A DNA stretch of 64,000 nucleotides, from NCBI RefSeq assembly GCF_036885195.1, contig NZ_CP133656.1, positions 496,001-560,000 of the forward strand, in the 5' to 3' direction. The notes below the pieces were generated by a model. That model did not search any database, was not told the DNA's origin, and saw only the letters and a list, made by a program, of their open reading frames with translations. Of this stretch, positions 53,642-62,384 are shown one piece after another; position 1 is the stretch's first letter; every line of letters begins with the position of its first letter. Origin of the DNA: Pectobacterium cacticida (GTDB lineage: Bacteria > Pseudomonadota > Gammaproteobacteria > Enterobacterales > Enterobacteriaceae). The translations under genes and the position numbers were made by a program.

Positions 53642-54379
53642 TTAAGGTTCGTTGCCTGGAAAAGGGGGTAACTGACGGAAGGTACTTAGCAACCCTTCAG
53701 ACCAGGCCTTACGGATCGTGGAAAAATAGGCATTGTTTTCTGTGATGCGCCGTTGTTCGCTATGGTCAAAACTCCCGATGCGATAAATCATGACATCTAA
53801 CGGCAGCCCGACCGACAGGTTGCTGCGCAACGTCGAATCGATGGAAATCAACGCACAGCACATGGCCTGTTCCAGCGGCGTATCCATGGTCAAAACGCGA
53901 TCGATAATCGGTTTACCGTATTTGCTTTCGCCGATTTGAAAGTAGGGCGTATCCGGTGTGGCTTCAATGAAGTTGCCCTCCGGATAAATATGGAACAGGC
54001 GATGTACGTCGCCTGCGATCTGACCGCCCAGCAGCAGGTTGCAACCAAAGTCAGTATTGCTGCCGTTTTGCTGCGCGCGGCTATCGCGGTAAATGACTTC
54101 TCGTACTGTTTCGCCCAGCAGCGTGGCGGCGTCATACATTGACTCCATCTGCATCAGATTCGGCGTGTGTTGCGCAGTGATACGTGCGCTGATCAGGCTA
54201 AGAATACTTTGCGTGGTAGCCAGATTACCCGCGCACTGAATAACAAAGATACGTTCGTCATCATGATGAAAAACATGCAGTTTTTTGAACGTAGCGATGT
54301 GATCAACACCCGCATTAGTGCGAGAATCGGAAGCAAAAACCAGGCCGTCAGTCAGACACATGGCGACACAGTACGTCAT
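53642..54379 (-). CDS. Anbu proteasome-like peptidase
   Basis: The 245-residue protein belongs to the N-terminal nucleophile family and begins MTYCVAMCLTDGLVFASDSRTN, so removal of Met would expose the catalytic Thr2. This is the mark of Anbu, the ancestral beta-type proteasome homologue of bacteria. Other features are KKLHVF near residue 32, GNLATTQ near 51 and the GESKYGKPI motif near 149. Anbu forms open lock-washer rings in published structures, with little known activity. It ends an operon with transglutaminase, alpha-E and ATP-grasp genes, the usual Anbu neighbourhood. Confidence 0.93.
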   Translation of the reverse strand: MTYCVAMCLTDGLVFASDSRTNAGVDHIATFKKLHVFHHDDERIFVIQCAGNLATTQSILSLISARITAQHTPNLMQMESMYDAATLLGETVREVIYRDSRAQQNGSNTDFGCNLLLGGQIAGDVHRLFHIYPEGNFIEATPDTPYFQIGESKYGKPIIDRVLTMDTPLEQAMCCALISIDSTLRSNLSVGLPLDVMIYRIGSFDHSEQRRITENNAYFSTIRKAWSEGLLSTFRQLPPFPGNEP

Positions 54380-54401
54380 AAATTACCTTTTGGTTAACAT
54401 T

Positions 54402-55220
54402 CTATTGTTGCTGCTGTACCTGTTGTTGCTGCGTAAACAAACGGACTTCAGCCTCTGAAAACATCTCTTCGCATCCGCCGCCAAGCCGTGTTCCACGTAC
54501 CGGGCAAGCATCCATATAGTCCATGCCCACGGCCAAGAGTAGGTGTTGGCGGAGCTGGCGGGTGCAGTTGGTAATATCAAACCCTTGCCACCTGCCGTTT
54601 AGCCAGACCTCCGCCCAGGCATGCATCGCAACATGCTGTGTGTCCTGACTGTAAACGTAGCCGCTGGCATAGCGCGCCGGAATATTCAGGCTACGGCAGC
54701 ATGCCAGAAAGACGTGCGTGTGATCCTGACACACGCCTTTTTGCAGGGTAAATGCGGCGGCTGCGGTATCCTGAACCTGCGTAGCGCCAGGAGTATACGG
54801 CATTTTTAGCTGCAATTCCGCCATCAGTGTGTTCAGGCTTTCTTCTGGGGCATGGTGCCGATAATAACGTTGTGCAAACGCCCGGATATTAGCATCGGCT
54901 TCGGTTAACGGCGTCATGCGTAAAAAAACCAGCGGCGACAGGCCATCCTGTTGAGGCGCATCCTCCGCGTCGCCGTCGATCAGGTCAACGACGCCCTGCG
55001 CATGGATCGTAATATCATGGTGAGGGCGATCGAGCGTCAGCACGTGCAACACATTTCCATAGGCATCGGTGGTTTGAACCGCAGGAACGGGCAATGTCAG
55101 TTTCCATTGCCGTATTTTCTGGCGTGCCGAGTTTTTTGGCGTCAGACGCAGATATTGGGTGCTGAACTTCACTTCTTCATCATAGCGGTAGTGCGTCAGG
55201 TGGTTGATGGTGAGTTTCAT
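54402..55220 (-). CDS. Transglutaminase-like cysteine protease family protein
   Basis: The 272-residue protein has a beta-rich N-terminal domain (MKLTINHLTHYRYDEEVKFS) and a C-terminal transglutaminase-like fold. The catalytic triad is visible as C in GVCQDH near residue 170, H in MHAWAEVW and D in GFDITN. Bacterial members act as proteases or amide-transfer enzymes. Its ATG overlaps the alpha-E stop by four bases, so translation is coupled. Anbu follows 22 bases later. Confidence 0.92.
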   Translation of the reverse strand: MKLTINHLTHYRYDEEVKFSTQYLRLTPKNSARQKIRQWKLTLPVPAVQTTDAYGNVLHVLTLDRPHHDITIHAQGVVDLIDGDAEDAPQQDGLSPLVFLRMTPLTEADANIRAFAQRYYRHHAPEESLNTLMAELQLKMPYTPGATQVQDTAAAAFTLQKGVCQDHTHVFLACCRSLNIPARYASGYVYSQDTQHVAMHAWAEVWLNGRWQGFDITNCTRQLRQHLLLAVGMDYMDACPVRGTRLGGGCEEMFSEAEVRLFTQQQQVQQQQ

Positions 55221-56146
55221 AGCGCCTCCAGATAGGTATGACGAATGCTGTCAGCCAGTTCATTGATTTTGCTAATAAAATTGTCAAGATACGTCGAGAG
55301 ATCCTGCGCCAGAATATCCTCCAGCGTACTGAAACGCAGTTCGACGTGCAGTAGATGGGCAAGCCGATGCGGCACTCTGGCGCGTTGGCTGCCAATCGCT
55401 TCCAATTGCATGACCAGATCGCCGACGCAAGCCTGTAGCGAGCGCGGTACGTCGCCGCGCAAGACGAGCAATTCGGTGACGGATTCCGAGCTGATCGGCT
55501 GGCGATAGATGCTGTGATAAGCCTCGCGGGCGCTGACGGCGCGCAGCAGCGTATCCAGACGATAATATTCACGCACTGGATCGGGGTCGCTATGGATTTG
55601 CTGGTGTTTGACATTAAGCAACTGGGCTGTCGCATGGGCGCGTTCAATCAGCGTACCGAGGCGGATAAAGCACTGAGCATCATTACGCAGTAACGTGCCG
55701 AACATGGCGCCGCGAAACAGGTGGGATCGCTCTTTTACCCAATCAAAAAAGGTATCAATACCTATGTTGTCCACGCCTTGGTGCCGCAGATTGCGAATAT
55801 CGATGCGCGTGGTGTTGATGCATTCCCACACCTCGGAAGAAAGGCTGCCGCGCACGGCGTGGGCGTTATTCCACGCCATTTCGATACAGTTGTAGATACT
55901 GCTGGGATTCTGTTTGTCCAACGCGCAGAAGTTCAGCAAGTTGTTCATGGAGAAGTGCGCGTAGCGCTGCTGAAACAGTGCATGCGTCATCGTTAGATTG
56001 AGTGGCAGCGCCAGGTCGCGTTGTTGTTGGCTGTGACTGGGCATCATCGATAGCCGGTAGGTCACATCCAGCACGCGGGTAAGGCTTTCCGCCCGTTCCA
56101 GATAGCGGGCCATCCAATACAGTTCACTGGCCGTTCGGCTTAGCAT
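55217..56146 (-). CDS. Alpha-E domain protein
   Basis: The 309-residue, largely helical protein begins MLSRTASELYWMARYLERAESL, the hallmark of the alpha-E family (DUF403). No catalytic motif is apparent and its function is unknown. It is nearly always encoded with a circularly permuted ATP-grasp protein and a transglutaminase, as here. Its start lies inside the end of the ATP-grasp gene and its stop overlaps the next start. Confidence 0.92.
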   Translation of the reverse strand: MLSRTASELYWMARYLERAESLTRVLDVTYRLSMMPSHSQQQRDLALPLNLTMTHALFQQRYAHFSMNNLLNFCALDKQNPSSIYNCIEMAWNNAHAVRGSLSSEVWECINTTRIDIRNLRHQGVDNIGIDTFFDWVKERSHLFRGAMFGTLLRNDAQCFIRLGTLIERAHATAQLLNVKHQQIHSDPDPVREYYRLDTLLRAVSAREAYHSIYRQPISSESVTELLVLRGDVPRSLQACVGDLVMQLEAIGSQRARVPHRLAHLLHVELRFSTLEDILAQDLSTYLDNFISKINELADSIRHTYLEAL

Positions 56147-57594
56147 GATTTATCCTCCTCCATCACCCAGGTATCTTTGGTGCCGCCGCCTTGCGATGAG
56201 TTAACCACCAACGATCCTTCGGTAAGGGCGACGCGCGTCAGGCCGCCCGGGACCAGGCGGATTTCCTCGCCGCAGAGCACATAGGGGCGTAAATCGATGT
56301 GGCGGGGGGCAAGCCCATCATCAATGAACGTCGGGCAGGTGGACAGCGCCAGCGTCTCCTGACCGATATAGTTGTGCGGATGAGCCAGTAAGCGCTGGCG
56401 GAACATCTCAATTTCCTGTCGCGTAGCGCATGGCCCGACCAGCATGCCGTAACCGCCGGCCCCGTGAACCTCTTTGATGACCATGCTATCCAAATGGTCG
56501 AGCACGTAGTGGAGCTCGTTGGGATTGCGACACTGCCAGGTAGGAATATTGTTGAGGATCGGCTCCTCGGACAGATAGAAACGGATCATTTCCGGCACAT
56601 AAGGATAAATTGACTTATCGTCGGCGACGCCAGTGCCGATGGCATTGGCCAATACCACGCCGCCAGCACGGTAGACGGACAGCAGGCCGGGGACGCCAAG
56701 CATTGAATCTGCGCGAAACGCCAATGGGTCAAGGAAGGCGTCATCGACGCGGCGATAAATCACATCGACCTGGCACGGGCCTTCCGTGGTGCGCATATAA
56801 ACTGCGCCCTCTTTTACGAATAAATCCGCGCTTTCAACCAGTTCAACGCCCATTTGCTGCGCCAGAAAACTGTGTTCAAAGTAGGCGCTATTGAAGCGTC
56901 CCGGCGTCATTACCACGACGGTCGGATCGTCGACTAAGGTACTTTCACGCAGGGTTTGCAGCAGGTAGCTGGGGTAGCGCTCAACGGGGGCGATGTGCTG
57001 GCTGGCAAACAGATCCGGGTAAAGACGCATCATCATTTTGCGATTTTCCAGCATGTAGGACACGCCGGATGGGGTGCGCAAATTATCTTCCAACACGTAA
57101 TAATTGCCGTCGCTATTACGTACCATATCAATTCCGGTGATATGGGCGTAAATATTGTTATGCAAGTCAACACCCTGCATACAGGGCTGATATTGCTCGT
57201 TCGCCAACACCTGTTCACGGGGGATAATCCCGGCGTTGAGAATATGCTGCTGGTGATAAATATCGTAGAGAAAGGCGTTCAGCGCCTGCACCCGCTGACG
57301 AATACCGCGATCGAGCTGACGCCATTCCTGTGCGGGGATAATGCGCGGTACGCTATCGAACGGAATCAGGCGTTCGGTGCCGCCTTCTTCGCCATAAACG
57401 TTAAACGTGATGCCGACGCGGTGAAATAACAGCTCCGCCTGCGCTTTCTTTTGTCGGATGGCGTGCTGGTCAGTTTGCTGTAGCCACTGCCAATAAGCAT
57501 CGTAGTGTTGACGGTGTTTTCCTTCGCACGACATCATCTCGTCGTAATAAGGTGCTGTTGGAAGCGTCATTCTTATCATGGTCATCCCCATCAT
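56140..57594 (-). CDS. Circularly permuted ATP-grasp type 2 protein
   Basis: The 484-residue protein belongs to the circularly permuted ATP-grasp family (formerly DUF404/DUF407), with the motifs EDNLRTPSGVSYMLENR, VFVKEGAVYMR-like segments and KEVHGAGGYGMLVGP. ATP-grasp enzymes join carboxylic acids to amines, so a peptide-like product modification is a reasonable but unproven role. Several ATG codons occur at the start and the true one may be residue 5 or 9. It is the first gene of the four-gene Anbu operon. Confidence 0.92.
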   Translation of the reverse strand: MMGMTMIRMTLPTAPYYDEMMSCEGKHRQHYDAYWQWLQQTDQHAIRQKKAQAELLFHRVGITFNVYGEEGGTERLIPFDSVPRIIPAQEWRQLDRGIRQRVQALNAFLYDIYHQQHILNAGIIPREQVLANEQYQPCMQGVDLHNNIYAHITGIDMVRNSDGNYYVLEDNLRTPSGVSYMLENRKMMMRLYPDLFASQHIAPVERYPSYLLQTLRESTLVDDPTVVVMTPGRFNSAYFEHSFLAQQMGVELVESADLFVKEGAVYMRTTEGPCQVDVIYRRVDDAFLDPLAFRADSMLGVPGLLSVYRAGGVVLANAIGTGVADDKSIYPYVPEMIRFYLSEEPILNNIPTWQCRNPNELHYVLDHLDSMVIKEVHGAGGYGMLVGPCATRQEIEMFRQRLLAHPHNYIGQETLALSTCPTFIDDGLAPRHIDLRPYVLCGEEIRLVPGGLTRVALTEGSLVVNSSQGGGTKDTWVMEEDKSC

Positions 57595-57734
57595 CCCGCC
57601 TTATAGCGATAATAGGACAATGCATAAAATGCGCCATGGTGAGAAAGCGCGCGGTAAGTTGAAAATAGCGGTGTGTTTGCCCTTTACGTGTGCAGAGGAA
57701 GGGCGACGTGCACTGGATCGAGGAAGAAAGGGGA

Positions 57735-57774
57735 TAAAAAACCACAAGACGCTGCCACGATGGTGCGTCTTGTG
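57735..57774 (-). terminator. ridA terminator
   Basis: On the minus strand CACAAGACGC and GCGTCTTGTG form a perfect 10-bp stem followed by GTTTTTTAT. It lies 22 bases after the ridA stop and separates ridA from the Anbu operon. Confidence 0.9.
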
Positions 57775-57796
57775 AGGTCGGCGTCAATAACGAACG

Positions 57797-58183
57797 TTAG
57801 CGACGAACGGCGATCGCTTCAATTTCGATTTTTACGTCTTTGGGCAGACGAGCGACTTCGACGCAGGAACGTGCCGGGAATGGCGCCTGATGTTCATTGA
57901 AGAAGGCTTCGTAAGTCGAGTTTACGACGGCGAAATCGTGCAGGTCTTTCACAAACACGGTGGTTTTCACGATATCGGACACTTTCAATCCCGCGGCCTC
58001 AACAATCGCCTGGACGTTTTCCAGCGACTGGCGCGTTTGGGCGGTGATGTCATCGGCCACCAGCCCGCTTTTAGGATTTACCGGAATCTGACCAGAAGTG
58101 ATAATCATGTTGCCAAGGTCGACACCCTGGACATAGGGGCCAATCGCGGCGGGGGCGTGTTCGGTGCTGATGGTGCGTGACAT
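57797..58183 (-). CDS. ridA: Enamine/imine deaminase RidA
   Basis: The 128-residue protein matches E. coli RidA almost fully. It hydrolyses reactive 2-aminoacrylate and similar intermediates from PLP enzymes. Arg105, essential in the family, lies in the FPARSCVEVARLP motif. It follows pyrBI on the same strand, as in E. coli, but a terminator lies between. Confidence 0.96.
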   Translation of the reverse strand: MSRTISTEHAPAAIGPYVQGVDLGNMIITSGQIPVNPKSGLVADDITAQTRQSLENVQAIVEAAGLKVSDIVKTTVFVKDLHDFAVVNSTYEAFFNEHQAPFPARSCVEVARLPKDVKIEIEAIAVRR

Positions 58184-58252
58184 GGTATCTCCTTGATAAG
58201 ACGTAAAAACGTTATTGGGACGTAAAAAGGAATGGGGACGTCGCCATTATTC

Positions 58253-58288
58253 AAAAAAGCCCCGCTCCAGGCAATGCTCATCGCGGGG
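58253..58288 (-). terminator. pyrBI terminator
   Basis: On the minus strand CCCCGC and GCGGGGC form a stem with a long loop followed by TTTTTTGAA. It lies 14 bases after the pyrI stop. Confidence 0.8.
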
Positions 58289-58301
58289 ATAACGCAGAAA
58301 A

Positions 58302-58766
58302 TTAACGATCTTGCAGCACCGCCTGACGCTCAAATTCTTTCTCGCAGTACTTACATTTCAGATGCACCTCGCCGTTGCGCTGCTTAACGCTAAATGAGGA
58401 TGAAACAGGTTCACTGCGGCTGATGCAATTGCTGTTCGGGCAGGTGAGTACGCCGGTGATGTGGTCTGGCAGCGTCGGCACCAGTTTGCGTACTACATCA
58501 TATTCATCAATCTGATTGACGGTTGCCTGCGGCGCGTAAATCGCCAACTGGTTCGCCTGTTGCTCGGTCAGGAATATATTCTCAATTTTGATCAGATCCT
58601 TACGCCCCAGGTGGTTGGACGGCAAGTTCAGACCGATGGTGATACGCTGGTCGGTTGCGGTTAGCTTAAATAACGTCAGCAGTTTAAAACCTACGTGTGC
58701 GGGGATATGGTCGATCACTGTGCCACGTTTGATCGCTTCAACCTGTAATTTATTGTCATGTGTCAT
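58302..58766 (-). CDS. pyrI: Aspartate carbamoyltransferase regulatory subunit
   Basis: The 154-residue protein binds CTP and ATP at its N-terminal domain and zinc at C109, C114, C138 and C141. All match the E. coli positions. It pairs with PyrB as the 6+6 holoenzyme that gives allosteric control of pyrimidine synthesis. It starts 15 bases after pyrB. Confidence 0.97.
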   Translation of the reverse strand: MTHDNKLQVEAIKRGTVIDHIPAHVGFKLLTLFKLTATDQRITIGLNLPSNHLGRKDLIKIENIFLTEQQANQLAIYAPQATVNQIDEYDVVRKLVPTLPDHITGVLTCPNSNCISRSEPVSSSFSVKQRNGEVHLKCKYCEKEFERQAVLQDR

Positions 58767-58781
58767 GATAGTTTCTTCCTC

Positions 58782-59717
58782 TTACAGAACCAATTCGCGA
58801 TTCAACACCAGCGCCAGCAGCGCCTGACGGGCGTATATCCCGTTGCCCGCCTGTTGAAAGTAGTAGGCGTAAGGCGTGGCATCCACATCAATGGTGATCT
58901 CATCGACGCGCGGTAACGGGTGCAGCACTTTCAGGTTCGCGCGGGCGTTGAGCAGGTCGGCGGCGCGCAGGATAAATTGGGATTTGATATTGATGTATTC
59001 CGACGGATCCAAACGCTCTTTCTGTACGCGTGTCATGTACAGAATATCCAGTTCGCCGACCACTTCATCGATGCTATTGTGCAGGCTGTAAGCAATATTT
59101 TTCTCTTTTAACATGCTCAAAATATAGTCCGGCATTGCCAACGCGTCTGGGGCGATAAAGTAGAAGCGGTTGCCGTCGAATTTTGCCAGCGCCTGCGTGA
59201 GCGAATGCACGGTACGACCATATTTCAGATCGCCAACCATCGCGATGTTGATGTTATTTAGTCGACCCTGTGTTTCCTGAATGGTAAACAAATCGAGCAG
59301 CGTTTGCGTCGGGTGCTGATTCGCGCCGTCGCCGGCATTCAACACCGGGACGCCGCCGGAAAACTCGGTCGCCAGACGTGACGCGCCTTCCTGCGGGTGG
59401 CGCATAACGATGGCATCGACATATTGGCTGATGACGGAGAGTGTATCGGCCAGCGTTTCGCCCTTTTTCCCTAACGAGGTATTGTTACTGTCGGCGAAAC
59501 CCACGACGGAGGCGCCGAGACGATGCATCGCCGTTTCAAAGGATAAACGTGTCCGAGTGGAGGCTTCGAAAAAGCAACTGGCTATCACCTTATGTTTTAA
59601 CAGCTCAGGCTGGGGCTTGGCCTTCAGGCTAGCGGCGACACGCAACGCTAATTCCAACTCTTCCCGGCTGAGATCGTTAATCGAAATAATATGTTTTTGA
59701 TAGAGCGGGTTGGCCAT
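58782..59717 (-). CDS. pyrB: Aspartate carbamoyltransferase catalytic subunit
   Basis: The 311-residue enzyme makes carbamoyl-aspartate from carbamoyl phosphate and aspartate. The carbamoyl phosphate motif STRTR is at residues 53-57 and the HPLPRVDEI motif near 265. It is expressed with pyrI under the pyrL attenuator upstream. Confidence 0.98.
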   Translation of the reverse strand: MANPLYQKHIISINDLSREELELALRVAASLKAKPQPELLKHKVIASCFFEASTRTRLSFETAMHRLGASVVGFADSNNTSLGKKGETLADTLSVISQYVDAIVMRHPQEGASRLATEFSGGVPVLNAGDGANQHPTQTLLDLFTIQETQGRLNNINIAMVGDLKYGRTVHSLTQALAKFDGNRFYFIAPDALAMPDYILSMLKEKNIAYSLHNSIDEVVGELDILYMTRVQKERLDPSEYINIKSQFILRAADLLNARANLKVLHPLPRVDEITIDVDATPYAYYFQQAGNGIYARQALLALVLNRELVL

Positions 59718-59777
59718 GTTGTCTTTCTCCTAACGCGTAAACAGGAAATGCCGTGTTGGGTTGCCCAGATTGTGGGC

Positions 59778-59807
59778 AAAAAAAAGCCCCTCAATGAGGG
59801 GCTTTCT
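59778..59807 (-). terminator. pyrBI attenuator
   Basis: On the minus strand AAGCCCCTCA/TGAGGGGCTT form a stem followed by eight or nine T, directly upstream of pyrB. When UTP is high, transcription and leader translation uncouple and this terminator forms. When UTP is low, RNA polymerase pauses, the ribosome catches up and blocks the hairpin. Confidence 0.93.
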
Positions 59808-59814
59808 TCGTTGA

Positions 59815-59916
59815 TTAATAACGCAACGGAAAGGAGAATGCAGGCTGACTGCCGGATGGCAGTTGCGGTTGAGAACCAACGACATCAGCAGCGTATTCTT
59901 CGGTGTAACGGTGCAT
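59815..59916 (-). CDS. pyrL: pyrBI leader peptide PyrL
   Basis: A 33-codon frame starts at the ATG at 59916, five bases after GGAGG, and ends 8 bases before the attenuator stem. It begins MHRYTEEYAADVV and ends FSFPLRY. Position, ribosome site and overlap with the attenuator fit a PyrL leader. The peptide sequence is quite unlike the 44-residue E. coli PyrL, in keeping with its role depending on ribosome position and not on peptide function. Confidence 0.8.
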   Translation of the reverse strand: MHRYTEEYAADVVGSQPQLPSGSQPAFSFPLRY

Positions 59917-59941
59917 AACTCCTCCCGGCAAATTGTCGGGA

Positions 59942-59969
59942 ATTATACGCGCTGATTAGGCTATTTCAA
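59942..59969 (-). promoter_or_regulatory. pyrLBI promoter
   Basis: On the minus strand TTGAAA and a consensus TATAAT are separated by 16 bases. The -10 lies 26 bases upstream of the pyrL start codon. Confidence 0.75.
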
Positions 59970-60165
59970 GCGCAATACCTGATTTTTTATGCATCGCAAT
60001 CGGTTGCGAGCAGGTTATCGCCAGCATTTCCTGCGGGAAGGCGATGGTCGAAGACAAGCCGTGAGGGAACGCGCATATTTTCGTATTAACGTACTGGCAG
60101 GTGTCTTCGTTGGAGAGTATAAATATTGTGAAACAGGGTTTCATTTTACTATTGATGAGGTTTTT

Positions 60166-60633
60166 ATGATTACTGGCAATGTCCACCATCTTGAATTGGT
60201 TCCTTATTTACCGGCCAAACTGCGTGAAGCGATTGAGTATGTGAAGCAACACATCACGGCGGAGACACCGCTGGGCAAGCATGACATTGAAGGCAATAGC
60301 GTCTTTGTGCTGGTCTCTAACGATAGCACTGACCTGTTGGAGAAGCGCCGCGCCGAATATCACGCGAAATATCTGGATATTCAGATTGTATTGTCCGGCG
60401 TCGAAGGTATGACGTTCAGTAATCTTCCTGCGGGTAAGCCGGACACCGATTGGCTGGCGGATAAAGACATCGCTTTCTTGCCTGCTGGCGAACAGGAAAA
60501 ACAGTTTGTGCTGCAGGAAGGCGATTTTGTGGTGTTTTTCCCCGGCGAAGTCCATAAACCGTTGTGCGCCGTTGGCGAACCAGCCCATGTACGTAAAGCC
60601 GTGGTAAAAATCGACGCGTCGTTGGTGGCGTAA
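60166..60633 (+). CDS. yjgK: YhcH/YjgK/YiaL-family protein YjgK
   Basis: The ATG at 60166 follows GATGAGG by 5 bases and begins the family start MITGNVHHLE. Codons upstream in the frame are not conserved. The 155-residue cupin-fold protein has the KHDIEGN, RAEYHAKYLDIQIVLSG and GEVHKP motifs with metal-binding histidines. Relatives are linked to sugar-acid metabolism (YhcH with sialic acid), but YjgK has no proven substrate. It lies between pyrL and argI, as in E. coli. Confidence 0.92.
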   Translation: MITGNVHHLELVPYLPAKLREAIEYVKQHITAETPLGKHDIEGNSVFVLVSNDSTDLLEKRRAEYHAKYLDIQIVLSGVEGMTFSNLPAGKPDTDWLADKDIAFLPAGEQEKQFVLQEGDFVVFFPGEVHKPLCAVGEPAHVRKAVVKIDASLVA

Positions 60634-60678
60634 ACCGCGAGAACCATTGCCCTCCCTGTGCTGAGGAGGGCGCCTCTC

Positions 60679-61686
60679 TTAATTCTGAGCCAGTGTCGCA
60701 ACCATGACGGCTTTGATGGTGTGCATGCGGTTTTCCGCCTGATCGAACACGATGCTGTGTTCGGATTCGAAGACGTCATCCGTGACTTCCATTCCGCCGT
60801 GTAGGCCGTATTGTTCCGCCATTTGTTGACCCACGGTGGTCTGGTCATCATGGAATGCGGGCAGGCAATGCAGAAATTTTACCTGTGGATTCCCGGTTGC
60901 GGCGAGCATCGCCCTGTTGACCTGATACGGTTTCAGCAGCGCGATGCGTTCTTTCCACGTTTCCTTTGGCTCCCCCATGGAAACCCAGACATCCGTATAA
61001 ATGAAATCAGCGCCCGCCACGCCAGCGGCGATATCTTCTGTCAGCGTAATGTTGCCGCCGGTTTGTTGCGCAGCGGCCTGGCACTCCGCCACCAGACTCG
61101 CATCCGGCCAGCAGGCTTTTGGCGCAACAAGACGTAAATCCAGCCCGGTCAATGCCGCCGCCTCCAGCATCGTATTGCCCATATTGTTGCGCGCATCGCC
61201 GACGTAGACGAGCGTCATTTCCGACAGCGTTTTACCCGGCAAATGTTCTTGCATCGTCAGCAAATCCGCCAGCAACTGCGTAGGGTGAAATTCATTTGTC
61301 AGCCCGTTCCAGACTGGCACGCCGGCGTATTGCGCCAGCGTTTCGACAATATGCTGTCCGTGACCGCGATATTGTATACCGTCGTACATTCTGCCCAGTA
61401 CCCGCGCCGTATCCTTGAGCGATTCTTTATGGCCGATTTGGCTACCGCTGGGGCCGAGATAGGTGACTTGTGCGCCCTGATCGTATGCAGCAACTTCGAA
61501 AGAGCAGCGAGTACGAGTCGAATCTTTTTCGAAGATGAGTGCGATATTTTTACCTTGCAGGCGGCGGATTTCCGTCCCCTTTTTTTTATCGGCCTTTAAT
61601 TGTGCTGATAGGGCTAAAAGATGGGCGAGCTCTTTGGGTGTGAAATCCATTAATCTTAAAAAATGGCGTTTGTAGAACGATTGCAT
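60679..61686 (-). CDS. argI: Ornithine carbamoyltransferase
   Basis: The start was set at the ATG at 61686, which begins MQSFYKRHFLRLMDF in line with the family. An ATG ten codons earlier lies inside the operator region. The 335-residue enzyme converts ornithine to citrulline. The carbamoyl phosphate motif STRTR is at residues 56-60 and the HCLPAFHDD motif near 273. Paired ARG boxes lie just upstream. Confidence 0.96.
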   Translation of the reverse strand: MQSFYKRHFLRLMDFTPKELAHLLALSAQLKADKKKGTEIRRLQGKNIALIFEKDSTRTRCSFEVAAYDQGAQVTYLGPSGSQIGHKESLKDTARVLGRMYDGIQYRGHGQHIVETLAQYAGVPVWNGLTNEFHPTQLLADLLTMQEHLPGKTLSEMTLVYVGDARNNMGNTMLEAAALTGLDLRLVAPKACWPDASLVAECQAAAQQTGGNITLTEDIAAGVAGADFIYTDVWVSMGEPKETWKERIALLKPYQVNRAMLAATGNPQVKFLHCLPAFHDDQTTVGQQMAEQYGLHGGMEVTDDVFESEHSIVFDQAENRMHTIKAVMVATLAQN

Positions 61687-61720
61687 AATAGTTGTCTCCG
61701 TGTGGTTTAATTCCACTGGC

Positions 61721-61755
61721 TGAATTTTAATTCACTTTATATGTGTAATTATTCA
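61721..61755. promoter_or_regulatory. Tandem ARG boxes upstream of argI
   Basis: TGAATTTTAATTCA at 61721-61734 is a perfect ARG-box palindrome, and TGTGTAATTATTCA at 61742-61755 matches 12 of 14 positions. They are 21 bp apart centre to centre, the standard spacing for an ArgR hexamer. Confidence 0.88.
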
Positions 61756-61847
61756 AATTCAAGAGGTGGTAGTAAACTTTGTGGTGGAGCAGTCCGCAGG
61801 GCTGTGGGACAATAAGCCTTATTGCATCGATTAATGAGGACTGAGGC

Positions 61848-62279
61848 ATGGCAAACCGCCTATTACTGGAAGAGCAACGGGAAGAAACACGCCTAATCAT
61901 TGAAGAATTGCTGGATGATGGCAGCGATCCTGACGCGCTCTATACCATTGAACACCACTTCTCGGCGGAGAAGTTTGACGTGTTAGAAAAAGTCGCTGTA
62001 GAAGCCTTCAAGCTGGGTTATGAAGTTACGGATGCGGAAGAGCTGGAAGTAGAAGATGGCGTATTGCTGATGTGCTGTGATGCCGTTAGTGAGGTGGCGC
62101 TTAATGCGGATCTGATTGACTCGCAGGTAGAGCAACTGATGGCATTGGCGGAGCGCTATGGTGTGAATTACGACGGTTGGGGGACGTATTTTGAAGACCC
62201 GAATGGTGACGATGACGATGATGATGAAGAGGGTGACAACGATTTTTATGACGAAGACGACGACGGGAAACGCCACTAG
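61848..62279 (+). CDS. rraB: Ribonuclease E inhibitor RraB
   Basis: The 143-residue acidic protein matches E. coli RraB, with the start LEEQREETRLIIEELLDDGSDPDALYTIEHH and the conserved NYDGWGTYFEDPNG segment. It ends in a strongly acidic tail rich in Asp. It binds RNase E and alters the degradosome. It is divergent from argI. Confidence 0.94.
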   Translation: MANRLLLEEQREETRLIIEELLDDGSDPDALYTIEHHFSAEKFDVLEKVAVEAFKLGYEVTDAEELEVEDGVLLMCCDAVSEVALNADLIDSQVEQLMALAERYGVNYDGWGTYFEDPNGDDDDDDEEGDNDFYDEDDDGKRH

Positions 62280-62384
62280 TTATTAACCGGCAAGCTGCCC
62301 GTGCATGAGCCGTACGTGGCTCAGCTCCGCACCTCTCCTCGACTGGCCGCCGCAGCGTGTCCTGCGGCGTTGCGCCATTTCCGC

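Noticed and set aside
62280..62384. Hairpins GAGCC/GGCTC and GCCGCAG/CTGCGGC between rraB and yjgM
   Set aside because: They probably act as terminators for the two convergent genes. Neither has a clear T-run and no further structure was found.
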